Shown in pieces: positions 1 to 15,639 of a stretch of DNA of 64,000 bases (position 1 is its first letter; each line of letters begins with the position of its first letter). The position numbers were made by a program, and so were the translations under genes. The notes under the pieces are model-generated. The model saw only the letters and a program-made list of their open reading frames with translations, was not told the origin of the DNA and ran no database searches. Origin of the DNA: Archivesica marissinica (Eukaryota; Mollusca; Bivalvia; Venerida; Vesicomyidae); assembly GCA_014843695.1 (NCBI GenBank), contig CM026386.1, forward strand, positions 90,627,955 through 90,691,954, read 5' to 3'.

Positions 1-3000
1 CATCACACACTAGGCGAGATCCCCGTGAGCTCCCAGTACATATCTCCACATCACACACTAGATGAGTTGCCCGTGAGCTCCCAGTACATATCTCCCCATC
101 ACACACTAGGCGAGTTTTCCGTGAGCTCCCAGTACATATATTCCCATCACACACTAGACGAATTGCCCGTTCGCTCCCAGTACATATCTCTCCATCACAC
201 ACTAGGCGAGTTGCCTGTTATCTCCCATTACATATCACTCCATCACACATTAGATGAGTTGCCCGTGAGCTCCCAGTACATATCTCTCCATCACACACTA
301 GGCGAGTTGCCCATGAGCTCCCAGTACATAACTCCCCATCACACAATACGCGAGATCCCCATGAGCTCCCAGTACATATCTACACATCACACACTAGATT
401 AATTGCCCGTGATCTCCCAGTACATATCTCCCCATCACACACTAGGCGAGTTGTCCGTGAGCTCCCAGTACATATCTCCCCATCACACACTAGGCGAGTT
501 GTCCGTGAGCTCCCAGTACATATCTCCCCATCACACACTAGGCGAGTTGTCCGTGAGCTCCCAGTACATATCTCCCCATCACACACTAGACGAATTGCCC
601 GTGAGCTCCCAGTACATATCTCCCCATCACACACTAGGCGAGTTGCCCATGAGCTCCCAGTACATATCTCCCCATCACACACTAGGCGAGATCCCCGTGA
701 GCTCCCAGTACATATCTCCACATCACACACTAGACGAATTGCCCGTGAGTTCCCAGTACATATCTCCCCATCACACACTAGGCGAGTTGCCCGTGAGCTC
801 CCAGTACATATCTCCCCATCACACAATAGGCGAGTTCCCCGTGAGCTCCCAGTACATATCTACCCATCACACACTAGGCGAGTTGCCCGTGAGCTCCCAG
901 TACATATCTCCCCATCACAAACTAGGCGAGTTGCCCGTGAGCTCCCAGTACATATCTCCCAATCACACACTAGGCGAGTTGTCCGTGAGCTCCCAGTACA
1001 TATCTCCCCATCAAACACTAGGCGAGTTGTCCGTGAGCTCCCAGTACATATCTCCCCATCACATACTAGGCGAGTTGTCCGTGAGCTCCCAGTACATATC
1101 TACCCCATCACACACTAGGCGAGTTGCCCGTGAGCTCCCAGTACATATCTCTCCATCACACACTAGGCGATTTGCCCAATGAGCTCCCAGTACATATCTC
1201 CCCATCACACACTAGGCGAGATCCCCGTGAGCTCCCAATACATATCTCCCCATCACACACTAGGCGAGATCCCCGTGTGCGTCCAGTGCATATCTCCCCA
1301 TCACACACTAGGCGAGCTACCCGTGAATTCCCAGTACATATCTCCCCCATCACACACTAGGCGAGTTCCCCTTGAGCTCCCATTACATATCTCCCCATCA
1401 CTCACTATGCGAGTTGCCCGTGAACTCCCAGTACATATCTCCCCATCACACACTAGGCGAGTTGTCCGTGAGCTCCCAGTACATATCTCCCCATCACACA
1501 CTAGGCGAGTTGCCCATGAGCTCCCAGTACATATCTCCCCATCACACACTAGGCGAGTTGCCCATGAGCTCCCAGTACATATCTCCCCATCACACACTAG
1601 GCGAGTTCCCCGTGAGCTCCCAGTACATATCTCCACATCACACACTAGATGAGTTACCCGTGAGCTCCCAGTACATATATCCCCATCACACACTAGGCGA
1701 GTTGCCCGTGAGCTCCCAGTACATATCTCCAAAACTAGGCGAGTCCTGTCCATATTCCCATCAAACACTAGGCGAGTGCCCGTGACTCCCAGTACATATC
1801 TCCCCATCAACACTAGGCGAGTGCCCGTGATCCCAGTACATATCTCCCCACACACACTACGAGTTGCCCGTGAGCTCCCAGTACATATCTCCCCATCACA
1901 CACTAGGCGAGTTGCCCGTGAGCTCCCAGTACATATCTCCCCATCACACACTAGGCGAGTTGCCCGTGAGCTCCCAATACATATCTCCCCATCACACACT
2001 AGGCGAGATACCCGTGAGCTCCCAGTACATATCTCCCCATCACACACTAGGCGAGATGCCCTTGAGCTCCCAGTACATATCTCCCCATCACACACTAGCT
2101 AGTTGCCCGTGAGCTCCCAGTACATATCTCCCCATCACACACTAGGCGAGTTGCCCGTGAGTTCCCAGTACATATCTCCCCATCACACACTAGACGAGTT
2201 GCCCGTGAGCTCCCAGTACATATCTCCCCATCACACACTAGGCGAGTTCCCCGTGAGCTTCCAGTACATATCTCCCCATCACACACTAGGCGAGTTGCCC
2301 GTGAGCTCCCAGTACATATCTCCCCATCACACACTAGGCGAGTTGCCCGTGAGCTCCCAGTACATATCTCCCCATCACACACTAGGCGAGTTGCCCGTGA
2401 GCTCCCAGTACATATCTCCCCATCACACACTAGGCGAGTTGCCCGTGAGCTCCCAGTACATATATTCCCATCACACACTAGACGAATTGCCCGTTCGCTC
2501 CCAGTACATATCTCTCCATCACACACTAGGCGAGTTGCCTGTTATCTCCCACTACATATCACTCCATCACACACTAGATGAGTTACCCGTGAGCTCCCAG
2601 TACATATCTCCCCATCACACACTAGGCGAGTTGCCCGTGAGCTCCCAGTACATATCTCCCCATCACACACTAGGCGAGTTGCCCGTGAGCTCCCAGTACA
2701 TATCTCCCCATCACACACTAGGCGAGTTGCCCGTGAGCTCCCAGTACATATCTCCCCATCACACACTAGGCGAGTTACCCGTGAGCTCCCAGTACATATC
2801 TCCCCAACACAACCTAGGCGAGTTGCCCGTGAGCTCCCAGTACATATATCACCCATCACACACTAGGTGAGTTGTCCGTGATCTCCCAGTACATATCTCC
2901 CCATCACACACTAGGCGAGTTGTCCGTGAGCTCCCAGTACATATATCCCCATCACACACTAGGCGAGTTGCCCGTGAGCTCCCAGTACATATCTCCCCAT

Positions 3001-6000
3001 CACACACTAGGCGAGTTGTCCGTGAGCTCCCAGTACATATCTTCCCATCACACACTAGACGAGTTGCCCGTTAGCTCCCAGTACATATCACTCCATCACA
3101 CACTAGGCGAGTTGACCGTGAGCTCCCAGTACATATCTCCCCATCATACACTAGACGAATAGCCCGTGAGCTCCCAGTACATATCTCACCATCACACACT
3201 AGACGAATTGCCCATGAGCTTCCAGTACATATCTCCCCATCACACAATACGCGAGATCCCCATGAGCTCCCAGTACATATCTCCACATCACACACTAGAT
3301 TAATTGCCCGTGATCTCCCAGTACATATCTCCCATCACAAACATGGTGAGTTTCCCGTGAGCTCCCAGTACATATCTCCCCATCACAAACTAGACGAGTT
3401 GCCCGTGATCTCCCATAAATTATATCCCCATCAAACACTAGGCGAGTTGCCCTTGATCTCCCAGTACATATCTCCCCATCACACACTATGCGAGTTGCCC
3501 ATGAACTCCCAGTACATATCTCCCCAACACAATCTAGGCGAGATCCCCGTGAGCTCCTAGTACAAATATTCCCATCATGTAATAGACGAGTTGCCCGTGA
3601 GCTCCCAGTATATATATTACCCATCACACACTAGGCGGTTGCACGTGAGCTCCCGGTATATATCTCCCCATCACACACTAGGCGAGTTGTCCGTGAGCTC
3701 CCAGTACATATCTCCCCATCACACACTAGGCGAGCTGCCCGTGAGTTCCCAGTACATATCTCCCCATCACACACTAGACGAGTTGCCCGTGAGCTCCCAG
3801 TACATATCTCCCCATCACACACTAGGCGAGTTGCCCGTGAGCTCCCAGTACATATCTCCCCATCACACACTAGACGAGTTGCCCGTGAGCTCCCAGTACA
3901 TATCTCCCCATCACACACTATGCGAGTTGCCCTTGAGCTCCCAGTACATATCTCCCCCATCACACACTAGGTGAGTTACCCGTGAGTTCCCAGTACATAT
4001 CTCCCCAACACAACCTAGGCGAGATCCCCGTGAGCTCCTAGTACAAATTTCCCCATCATGTAATAGGCGAATTACCCGTGACCTCCTAGTTCATATCTCC
4101 GCATCACACACTAGGCGAGTTGTCCGTGAGCTCCCAGTACATATCTCCACATCACACACAAGATTAATTGCCCGTGAGCTCCCAGTACATATCTCCCCAT
4201 CACACACTAGGCGAGTTGCCCGTGAGCTCCCAGTACATATCTCTCCATCACACACTAGGCGAGTTGTCCGTGAGCCCCAGTACATATATTCCCATCACAC
4301 ACTAGACGAATTGCCGTTCGCTCCCAGTACATACTACCCATCACACACTAGCGAGTTGCCGTGGCTATACATATCTCCCCATCACACACTAGACGAGTTG
4401 TCCGTGAGTCCCATACATATCTCCCCATCACACACTAGATGAATTGCCCGTTAGCTCCCTGTACATATCTCCCCATCACACACTAGGCGAGTTGTACGTG
4501 AGCTCCCAGTACATATCTCCCCATCACACACTAGACGAATTGCCCGTTAGCTCCCAGTACATATCTCTCCACCACACACTAGGCGAGTTGCCCATGAGCT
4601 CCCAGTACATATCTCCCCATCACACAATAGGCGAGATCCCCGTGAGCTCCCAGTACATAGCTCCACATCACACACAAGATGAATTGCCCGTGAGCTCCCA
4701 GTACATATCTCCCCATCACACACTAGGCGAGTTGCCCGTGAGCTCCCAGTACATATCTCCCCATCAAACACTAGGTGAGTTGCCCATGAGTTCCCAGTAC
4801 ATATCTCCACATCCCACACTAGACGAGTTGCCCGTGAGTTCCCAGTATATATCTCCACATCACACACTAGACGAGTTGCCCGTGAACTCCCAGTACATAT
4901 CTCCCCATCACAAACTAGGCGAGTTACCCGTGAGTTCCCAGTACATATCTCCCCATCACACACTAGGTGAGTTACCCGTGAGCTCCCAGTACATATCTCC
5001 CCAACACAACCTAGGCGAGATCCCCGTGAGCTCCTAGTACAAGTATCCCCATTATGTAATAGGCGAGTTCCCCGTGAGCTCCCAGTACATATCTCCCCAT
5101 CACACACTAGGCGAGTTGCCCGTGAGCTCCCAGTACATATCTTCCCATCACACACTATGCGAGTTACCCGTGAGCTCCCAGTACATATCTCCCCATCAAA
5201 CACTAGGCGAGTTGCCCGTGAGTTCCCAGTACATATCTCCCCATCACACACTAGACGAGTTGCCCGTGAGCTCCCAGTACATATCTCCCCATCACACACT
5301 ATGCGAGTTGCCCGTGAACTCCCAGTACATATCTCCCCCATCACACACTAGGTGAGTTACCCGTGAGCTCCCAGTACATATCTCCCCATCACACACTAGG
5401 CGAGTTGTCCGTGAGCTCCCAGTACATATCTCCCCATCACACACTAGGCGAGTTGCCCGTGAGCTCCCAGTACATATCTCCACATCACACACTAGACGAG
5501 TTGCCAGTGAACTCCCAGTACATATCTCCCCATCACACACTATGCGAGTTGCCCGTGTACTCCCAGTACATATCTCCCCCATCACACACTAGGTGAGTTA
5601 CACGTGAGTTCCCAGTACATATCTCCCCAATACAACCTAGGCGAGATTCCCGTGAGTTCCTAGTACAAATATCCCCATCATGTAATAGGTGAGTTGCCCG
5701 TGAGATCCCAGTACATATATTCCCATCACACAATAGGCGAGTTACCCTTGAGCTCCCAGTATATATATTACCCATCACACACTAGACGAGTTACCCGTGA
5801 GCTGCGAGTACATATCTCCCCATCACACACTAGGCGAGTTGTCCGTGAGTTCCCAGTACATATCTCCCCATCACACAATGGGCGAGATCCCCATGAGCTC
5901 CCAGTACATATCTCCACATCACACACTAGGTGAGTTGCCCGTGAGCTCCCAGTACATATCTCCACCATCACACACTAGGCGAGTTACCCGTGAGTTCCCA

Positions 6001-9000
6001 GTACATATCTCCCCATCACACACTAGGCGAGTTGCCCGTGAGCTCCCAGTACATATATCCCCATCATACAATAGGCGAGTTACCCGTGAGCTCCCAGTAC
6101 ATATCTCCCCATCACACACTAGGCGAGTTGCCCGTGAGCTCCCAGTACATATCTCCCCATCACACACTAGGCGAGTTGCCCGTGAGCTCCCAGTACATAT
6201 CTCCCCATCACACACTAGGCGAGTTGCCCGTGAGCTCCCAGTACATATCTCCCCATCACACACTAGGCGAGTTGCCCGTGAGCTCCCAGTACATATATCC
6301 CCATCACACACTAGGCGAGTTGCCCGTGAGCTCCCAGTACATATCTCCCCATCACACACTAGACGAGTTGCCCGTGAGCTCCCAGTACATATCTCCCAAC
6401 ACACACTAGAGGAATTGCCCGTTAGCTCCCAGTACATATCTCCCCATCACACACTAGGCGAGCTCCCATAAATATCTCCCATCACACACTAGGCGAGTTG
6501 CCTGAGTTCCCAGTACATATCTCCTCATTACACAATAGGCGAGATCCCCGTGAGCTCCCAGTACATATCTCCACATCACACACTAGATGAGTTGCCCGTG
6601 AACTTCCATACATATCTCCCCTCACACACTAGAGTTCCCATGAGCTCCCAGTACATATCTCCCCATCACACACTAGGCGAGTTGCCCGTGAGCTCCCAGT
6701 ACATATCTCCCCATCACACACTAGGCGAGTTGCCCGTGAGCTCCCAGTACATATCTCCCCATCACACACTAGGCGAGTTGCCCGTGAGCTCCCAGTACAA
6801 ATATCCCCATCATGTAAAGGCGAGTTGCCCGTGAGATCCCAGTGTATATTCCCATCACACAATAGGCGAGTTACCCTTGAGCTCCCAGTATATATATTAC
6901 CCATCACACACTAGACGAGTTACCCGTGAGCTGCCAGTACATATCTCCCCATCACACACTAGGCGAGTTGCCCGTGAGCTCCCAGTACATATCTCCCCAT
7001 CACACAATAGGCGAGATACCCGTGAGCTCCCAGTACATATCTCCACATCACACACTAGGTGAGTTGCCCGTGAGCTCCCAGTACATATCTCCCCATCACA
7101 CACTAGGCGAGTTGCCCGTGAGCTCCCAGTACATATCTCCCCATCACACACTAGGCGAGTTGCCCGTGAGCTCCCAGTACATATCTCCCCATCACACACT
7201 AGGCGAGTTGCCCGTGAGCTCCCAGTACATATCTCCCCATCACACACTAGGTGAGTTACCCGTGAGCTCCCAGTACATATCTCCCCAACACAACCTAGGC
7301 GAGATCCCCGTGAGCTCCCAGTACATATCTCCCCATCACGCAATAGGCGAGTTACCCGTGAGCTCCCAGTACATATCTCCCCATCACACACTAGGCGAGT
7401 TGCCCGTGAGCTCCCAGTACATATCTCCCCATCACACACTAGGCGAGTTGCCCGTGAGCTCCCAGTACATATCTCCCCATCACACACTATGCGAGTTGCC
7501 CGTGAGCTCCCAGTACATATCTCCCCATCACACACTAGGTGAGTTACACGTGAGCTCCCAGTACATATCTCCCCAACCAACCTAGGCGAGATCCCCGTGA
7601 GCTCCTAGTACAAATGTCCCCATCACACAATAGGCGAGTTACCCGTGAGCTCCCAGTACATATCTCCCCATCACACACTAGGCGAGTTGCCCGTGAGCTC
7701 CCAGTACATATCTCCCCATCACACACTAGGCGAGTTGCCCGTGAGCTCCCAGTACATATCTCCCCATCACACACTAGGCGAGTTGTCCGTGAGCTCCCAG
7801 TACATATATCCCCATCACACACTAGGCGAGTTGTCCGTGAGCTCCCAGTACATATCTCCCCATCACACACTAGGCGAGTTGCCCGTGAGCTCCCAGTACA
7901 TATCTCCCCATCACACACTAGACGAGTTGCCCGTGAGCTCCCAGTACATATCTCCCCATCACACACTAGGCGAGCTCCCAGTACATATCTCCCATCACAC
8001 ACTAGCGAGCTCCCAGTACATATCTCCCCATCACACACTAGGCGAGTTGCCCGTGAGCTCCCAACATATTCTCCCCATCACACACTAGGCGAGTTGCCCG
8101 TGAGCTCCCAGTACATATCTCCCCATCACACACTAGGCGAGTTACCCGTGAGCTCCCAGTACATATCTCCCCATCACACACTAGGCGAGTTGCCCGTGAG
8201 CTCCCAGTACATATCTCCCCATCACACACTAGGCGAGTTGTCCGTGAGCTCCCAGTACATATCTCCCCATCACACACTAGGCGAGTTGCCCGTGAGCTCC
8301 CAGTACATATCTCCCCATCACACACTAGACGAGTTGCCCGTGAGCTCCCAGTACATATCTCCCCATCACACACTAGGCGAGTTGCCCGTGAGCTCCCAGT
8401 ACATATCTCCCCATCACACACTAGGCGAGTTGCCCGTGAGCTCCCAGTACATATCTCCCCATCACACACTAGGCGAGTTCCCGTGAGCTCCCAGTACATA
8501 TCTCCCCATCACACACTAGGCGAGATCCCGTGAGCTCCCAGTACATATCTCCCCATCACACACTAGCGAGTTGCCCGTGAGCTCCCAGTACATATCTCCC
8601 CATCACACACTAGGCGAGTTGCCCGTGAGCTCCCAGTACATATCTCCCCATCACACACTAGGCGAGTTGCCCGTGAGCTCCCAGTACATATCTCCCCATC
8701 ACACACTAGGCGAGTTGCCCGTGAGCTCCCAGTACATATCTCCCCATCACACACTAGGCGAGTTGCCCGTGAGCTCCCAGTACATATCTCCCCATCACAC
8801 ACTAGGCGAGTTGCCCGTGAGCTCCCAGTACATATCTCCACATCACACACTAGACGAGTTGCCAGTGAACTCCCAGTACATATCTCCCCATCACACACTA
8901 TGCGAGTTGCCCGTGTACTCCCAGTACATATCTCCCCCATCACACACTAGGTGAGTTACACGTGAGTTCCCAGTACATATCTCCCCAACACAACCTAGGC

Positions 9001-12000
9001 GAGATCCCCGTGAGTTCCTAGTACAAATATCCCCATCATGTAATAGGTGAGTTGCCCGTGAGATCCCAGTACATATATTCCCATCACACAATAGGCGAGT
9101 TACCCTTGAGCTCCCAGTATATATATTACCCATCACACACTAGACGAGTTACCCGTGAGCTGCGAGTACATATCTCCCCATCACACACTAGGCGAGTTGT
9201 CCGTGAGTTCCCAGTACATATCTCCCCATCACACAATGGGCGAGATCCCCATGAGCTCCCAGTACATATCTCCACATCACACACTATGCGAGTTGCCCGT
9301 GAACTCCCAGTACATATCTCCCCATCACACACTAGGTGAGTTACCCGTGAGTTCCCAGTACATATCTCCCCAACACAACCTAGGCGAGATCCCCGTGAGT
9401 TCCTAGTACAAATATCCCCATCATATAATAGGCGAGTTACCCGTGAGCTCCCAGTACATATCTCCCCATCACACACTAGGCGAATTGTCCGTGAGCTCCC
9501 AGTACATATCTCCCCATCACACACTAGGCGAGTTGTCCGTGAGCTCCCAGTACATATCTCCCCATCACACACTAGGCGAGTTGTCCTTGAGCTGCCAGTA
9601 CATATATCCCCATCACACACTAGGCGAGTTGTCCGTGAGCTCCCAGTACATATCTCCCCATCACACATTAGGCGAATTGCCCGTGAGCTCCCAGTACATA
9701 TCTCCCCATCACATACTAGAGGAATTGCCCGTTAGCTCCCAGTACATATCTCCCCATCACACACTAGGCGAGCTCCCAATACATATCTCTCCATCACACA
9801 CTAGGCGAGTTGCCCATGAGGTCCCAGTACATATCTCCTCATTACACAATAGGCGAGATCCCCATGAACTCCCAGTACATATCTCCACATCACACACTAG
9901 ATGAATTGCCCGTGAACTCCCATTACATATCTCCCCCATCACACACTAGCTGAGTTACCCATGAGCTCACAGTACATATCTCCCCATCACACACTAGGCG
10001 AGTTCCCGTGAGCTCCCAGTACATATCTCCCCATCACACACTAAGCGAGTTGTCCGTGAGCTCCCAGTACATATCTCCCACATCACACACTAGGCGAGTT
10101 ACCCGTGAGCTCCTAGTACAAATATCCCCAGCATGTAATAGGCGAGTTGCCCGTGAGATCCCAGTGCATATATTCCCATCACACAATAGGCGAGTTACCC
10201 TTGAGCTCCCAGTATATATATTACCCATCACACACTAGACGAGTTACCCGTGAGCTGCCAGTACATATCTCCCCATCACACACTAGGCGAGTTGCCCGTG
10301 AGCTCCCAGTACATATCTCCCCATCACACAATAGGCGAGATCCCCGTGAGCTCCCAGTACATATCTCCACATCACACACTAGGTGAGTTGCCCGTGAGCT
10401 CCCAGTACATATCTCCCCATCACACACTAGGCGAGTTGCCCGTGAGCTCCCAGTACATATCTCCCCATCACACACTAGGCGAGTTGCCCGTGAGCTCCCA
10501 GTACATATCTCCCCATCACACACTAGGCGAGTTGCCCGTGAGCTCCCAGTACATATCTCCCCATCACACACTAGGTGAGTTACCCGTGAGCTCCCAGTAC
10601 ATATCTCCCCAACACAACCTAGGCGAGATCCCCGTGAGCTCCCAGTACATATCTCCCCATCATACACTAGGCGAGTTGCCCGTGAGCTCCCAGTACATAT
10701 CTCCCCATCACACACTAGGCGAGTTGCCCGTGAGCTCCCAGTACATATCTCCCCATCACACACTAGGCGAGTTGCCCGTGAGCTCCCAGTACATATCTCC
10801 CCATCACACACTAGGCGAGTTGCCCGTGAGCTCCCAGTACATATCTCCCCATCACACACTAGGCGAGTTGCCCGTGAGCTCCCAGTACATATCTCCCCAT
10901 CACACACTAGGCGAGTTGCCCGTGAGTTCCCAGTACATATCTCCCCATCACACACTAGGCGAGTTGCCCGTGAGCTCCCAGTACATATCTCCCCATCACA
11001 CACTAGGCGAGTTGCCCGTGAGCTCCCAGTACATATCTCCCCATCACAACCTAGGCGAGATGCCCGTGAGCTCCCAGTACATATTTCCCCATCACACAAT
11101 AGGCGAGTTATCCGTGAGCTCCCAGTACATATCTCCCCATCACACACTAGGCGATTTGCCCTGAGCTCCCAGTACATATCTCCCCATCACACACTAGGCG
11201 AGTTGCCCGTGAGCTCCCAGTACATATCTCCACATCACACACTAGGCGAGTTGTCCGTGAGCTTCCAGTGCATATCTCCACATCACACACTAGGTGAGTT
11301 GTCCGTGAGCTCCCAGTACATATGTCCCATCACACACTAGGCGAGTTGCCCGTGAGCTCCCAGTAAATATCTCCACATCAAACACTAGGCGAGTTGCCCG
11401 TGAGCTCCCAGTACAAACCTCCCCGTGAAAAACTATGCGATTTGCCCGTGAGTTCCCAGTACATATTGCCCATCACATATTAGGTGAATTGCCCGTGAGC
11501 TCCCAGCACATATCTCCCATCATACACTAGGTAAGTTTCCCGGGAGCTTCCTGTACATATCTCCCATCACACACTAGGCGAGTTTCCCGGGAGCTTCCTG
11601 TACATATTTCCATCACACACTAGGCGAGTTAACCGTGAGCTTCCTGTACATATCTCCACATCAAACACTAGGCCAGTTGTCCGTGAGCTCCCAGTACAAA
11701 TCTCCCCATCACATATTAGAAGAGTTGCCCGTGAGCTCCCAGAATATATCTCCCCATCACACACTAGACGAGTCGCCCGTGAGCTCCCAGTACATAACTC
11801 CCCATCACACATTAGACGAGTTGCCCGTGAGCTCCCAGTACATATTCCCCATCACACACTAGACGATTTGCCCGTGAGCTCCCAGGACATATATCCCCAT
11901 CACACACTAGGCGAGTTGCCCGTGTGCTCCCATTACATATCTCCCCATCCCACTCTAGACGAGTTATCCGTGAGCTTTCAGTACAAATCTTCCCCTTCAC

Positions 12001-15000
12001 ACACTAGGCGAGTTGCCCGTGAGCTCCCAGTACTTATCTCCCCATCTCACACTAGGCGAATTGCCCGTGATCTCCCATTACATATATCCCATCACATACT
12101 AGGCGAGTTGTCCGTGATCTCCCAGTACATATATCCCATCACATACTAGACAAGTTTCCCGGGAGCTTCCTGTACATATCCCCCAACACACACTAGTCGA
12201 GTTTCCCGGGAGCTCACAGTACATATCTCCCTATCACATACTAGGCGAGTTCCCCGGGAGCTTCCAGTACATATCTCCCATAACACACTAGGCGAGTTTC
12301 CCGGGATCTTCCTGTACATATCCCTCATCACACACTAGGCGAGTTGTCCGTTAGCTCCCAGTACATATCTCCCATCACACACTAGGCGAATTGCCCGTGA
12401 GCTCCCAGTACATATCTCCCATCACACACTAGGCAAGTTGTCCGTGATCTCCCAGTACATATATCCCATCACATACTAGGCGAGTTGTCCGTGATCTCCC
12501 AGTACATATATCCCATCACATACTAGACGAGTTTTCCGGGAGCTCACATTACATATCTCCCATCACACACTAGGCGAGTTTTCCGTGAGCTCCCAGTACA
12601 TATCTCCCCATCACACACTAGACGAGTTTTCCGTGAGCTCCCAGTACATATCTCCCATCACACACTAGGCGAGTTGCCCGTGAGCTCCCAGTACATATCT
12701 CCCCATCACACACTAGGCGAGTTGCCCGTGAGCTCCCAGTACATATCTCCCCATCACACACTAGGCGAGTTGCCCGTGAGCTCCCAGTACATATCTCCCC
12801 ATCACACACTAGGCGAGCTCCCAGTACATATCTCCCATCACACACTAGGCGAGTTGCCCGTGAGCTCCCAGTACATATCTCCCCATCACACACTAGGCGA
12901 GTTGCCCGTGAGCTCCCAGTACATATCTCCCCATCACACACTAGACGAATTGCCCGTGAGCTCCCAGTACATATCTCCCCATCACACACTAGGCGAGTTG
13001 CCCGTGAGCTCCCAGTACATATCTCCCCATCACACACTAGGCGAGTTGCCCGTGAGCTCCCAGTACATATCTCCCCATCACACACTAGGCGAGTTGCCCG
13101 TGAGCTCCCAGTACATATCTCCCCATCACACACTAGGCGAGTTGCCCGTGAATTCCCAGTACATATCTCCCCATCACACACTAGGTGAGTTGCCCGTGAG
13201 CTCCCAGTACATATCTCCCCATCACACACTAGGCGAGTTGCCCGTGAGCTCCCAGTACATATCTCCCCATCACAAACTAGGCGAGTTCCCCGTGAGCTCC
13301 CAGTACATATCTCCCCATCACACACTAGGCGAGTTGCCCGTGAGCTCCCAGTACATATCTCCCCATCACACACTAGGCGATTTGCCCTGAGCTCCCAGTA
13401 CATATCTCCCCATCACACACTAGGCGAGTTGCCCGTGAGCTCCCAGTACATATATCCCCATCACACACTAGGCGAGTTGTCCGTGAGCTCCCAGTACATA
13501 TCTCCCCATCACAAACTAGGCGAGATCCCCGTGAGCTCCCAGTACATATCTCCCCCATCACACACTAGGTGAGTTACCCGTGAGCCCCCAGTACATATCT
13601 GCCCAACACAACATAGGCGAGATCCCCGTGAGCTCCTAGTACAAATATCCCCAACATGTAATAGGCGAGTTGCCCTTGAGATCCCAGTGCATATATTCCC
13701 ATCACACAATAGGCGAGTTACCCATGAGCTCCCTGTATATATATTACCCATCACACACTAGAAGAGTTACCCGTGAGCTGCGAGTACATATCTCTCCATC
13801 ACACACAAGGCGAGTTGTCCGTGAGTTCCCAGTACATATCTCCCCATCACACAATAGGCGAGATACCCGTGAGCTCCCAGTACATATCTCCACATCAAAC
13901 ACTAGACGAGTTGCCCGTGAACTCCCAGTACATATCTCTCCATCACACAATATGCGAGTTGCCCGTTAGCTCCCAGTACATATCTCTCCATCACACACTA
14001 GGCGAGTTGCCAATGAGCTCCTGGTACATATCTCCCCATCACACACTAGGCGAGTTGTCCGTGAGCTCCCAGTACATATATTCCTATCACACACTAGACG
14101 AATTGCCCATTCGCTACAGGTACATATCTCCCCATCACACACTAGGCGAGTTGTCTGTGAGCTCCCAGTACATATCTCCCCATCACACACTAGGCGAGTT
14201 GTCCGTGAACTCCCAGTACATATCTCCCCATCACACACTAGACGAATTGCCCGTTAGCTCCCAGTACATATCTCTCCATCACACACTAGGCGAGTTGCCA
14301 ATGAGCTCCTGGTACATATCTCCCCATCACACACTAGGCGAGTTGACCGTGAGCTCCCAGTACATATATTCCAATCACACATTAGGCGAGGTGTCCGTGA
14401 GCTCCCAGTACATATCTACCCATCACACACTAGGCGAGTTGACCGTGAGCTCCCAGTACATATATTCCAATCACACATTAGGCGAGGTGTCCGTGAGCTC
14501 CCAGTACATATCTCCCCATCATACACTAGGCGAGTTGTCCGTGAACTCCCAGTACATATCTCCCCATCACACACTAGACGAGTTGCCCGTGAGCTCCCAG
14601 TACATATCTCCCCATCACACACTAGGCGAGTTGCCCGTGAGCTCCCAGTACATATCTCCCCATCACACACTAGGCGAGTTGCCCGTGAGCTCCCAGTACA
14701 TATCTCCCCATCACACACTAGGCGAGTTGCCCGTGAGCTCCCAGTACATATATCCCCATCACACACTAGGCGAGTTGCCCGTGAGCTCCCAGTACATATC
14801 TCCCCATCACACACTAGGCGAGTTGCCCGTGAGCTCCCAGTACATATCTCCCCATCACACACTAGGCGAGTTGCCCGTGAGCTCCCAGTACATATCTCCC
14901 CATCACACACTAGGCGAGTTGCCCGTGAGCTCCCAGTACATATCTCCCCATCACACACTAGGCGAGTTGCCCGTGAGCTCCCAGTACATATCTCCCCATC

Positions 15001-15639
15001 ACACACTAGGCGAATTGCCCGTGAGCTCCCAGTACATATCTCCCCATCACACACTAGGCGAGCTCCCAGTACATATCTCCCCATCACACACTAGGCGAGT
15101 TGCCCGTGAGCTCCCAGTACATATCTCCCCATCACACACTAGGCGAGATCCCCATGAGCTCCCAGTACATATCTCCACATCACACACTAGACGAGTTGCC
15201 CGTGAGCTCCCAGTACATATCTCCCCATCACACACTAGCCAAGTTGCCCGTGAGCTCCCAGTACATATCTCCCCATCACACACTAGGCGAGTTGTCCGTG
15301 AGCTCCCAGTACATATCTCCCCACCACACACTAGGCGAGTTACCCATGAGCTCCTAGTACAAATATCCCCAGCATGTAATAGGCGAGTTGCCCGTGAGAT
15401 CCCAGTGTATATATTCCCATCACACAATAGGCGAGTTACCCGTGAGCTCCCAGTATATATATTACCCATCACACACTAGACGAGTTACCCGTGAGCTGCC
15501 AGTACATATCTCCCCATCACACACTAGGCGAGTTGCCCGTGAGCTCCCAGTACATATCTCCCCATCACACACTAGGCGAGATCCCCGTGAGCTCCCAGTA
15601 CATATCTCCACATCACACACTAGATGAGTTGCCCGTGAG
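1..15639. repeat. 48-bp satellite array 1, left part
   Basis: Head-to-tail tandem array, roughly 325 monomers by length. The consensus monomer is 48 bp and contains GAGCTCCCAGTACATATCT, then CCCCATCACACACTAGG, then CGAGTTGCCCGT. Because 48 is a multiple of 3, two forward frames and at least one reverse frame stay open for hundreds of codons, giving 16-residue periodic peptides. These are by-products: frames break wherever a 1-bp indel occurs, and no frame is favoured. Variant monomers (ATCCCC for TTGCCC, GACGAA for GGCGAG, a TAGTACAAATAT/CATGTAATAGG type, a TATATATATTACCC type) recur in blocks, so the array has higher-order structure. About 11300-12660 is a zone of divergent, often 47-bp monomers. 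The array runs off the left edge of the window. Confidence 0.97.

Noticed and set aside
13773..15479. 568-codon forward open frame of 16-residue repeats, and similar frames throughout both satellite arrays on both strands
   Set aside because: They follow from a 48-bp period without stops. Several frames are open at once, frames are broken by 1-bp indels, and there is no start context, unique sequence or promoter.
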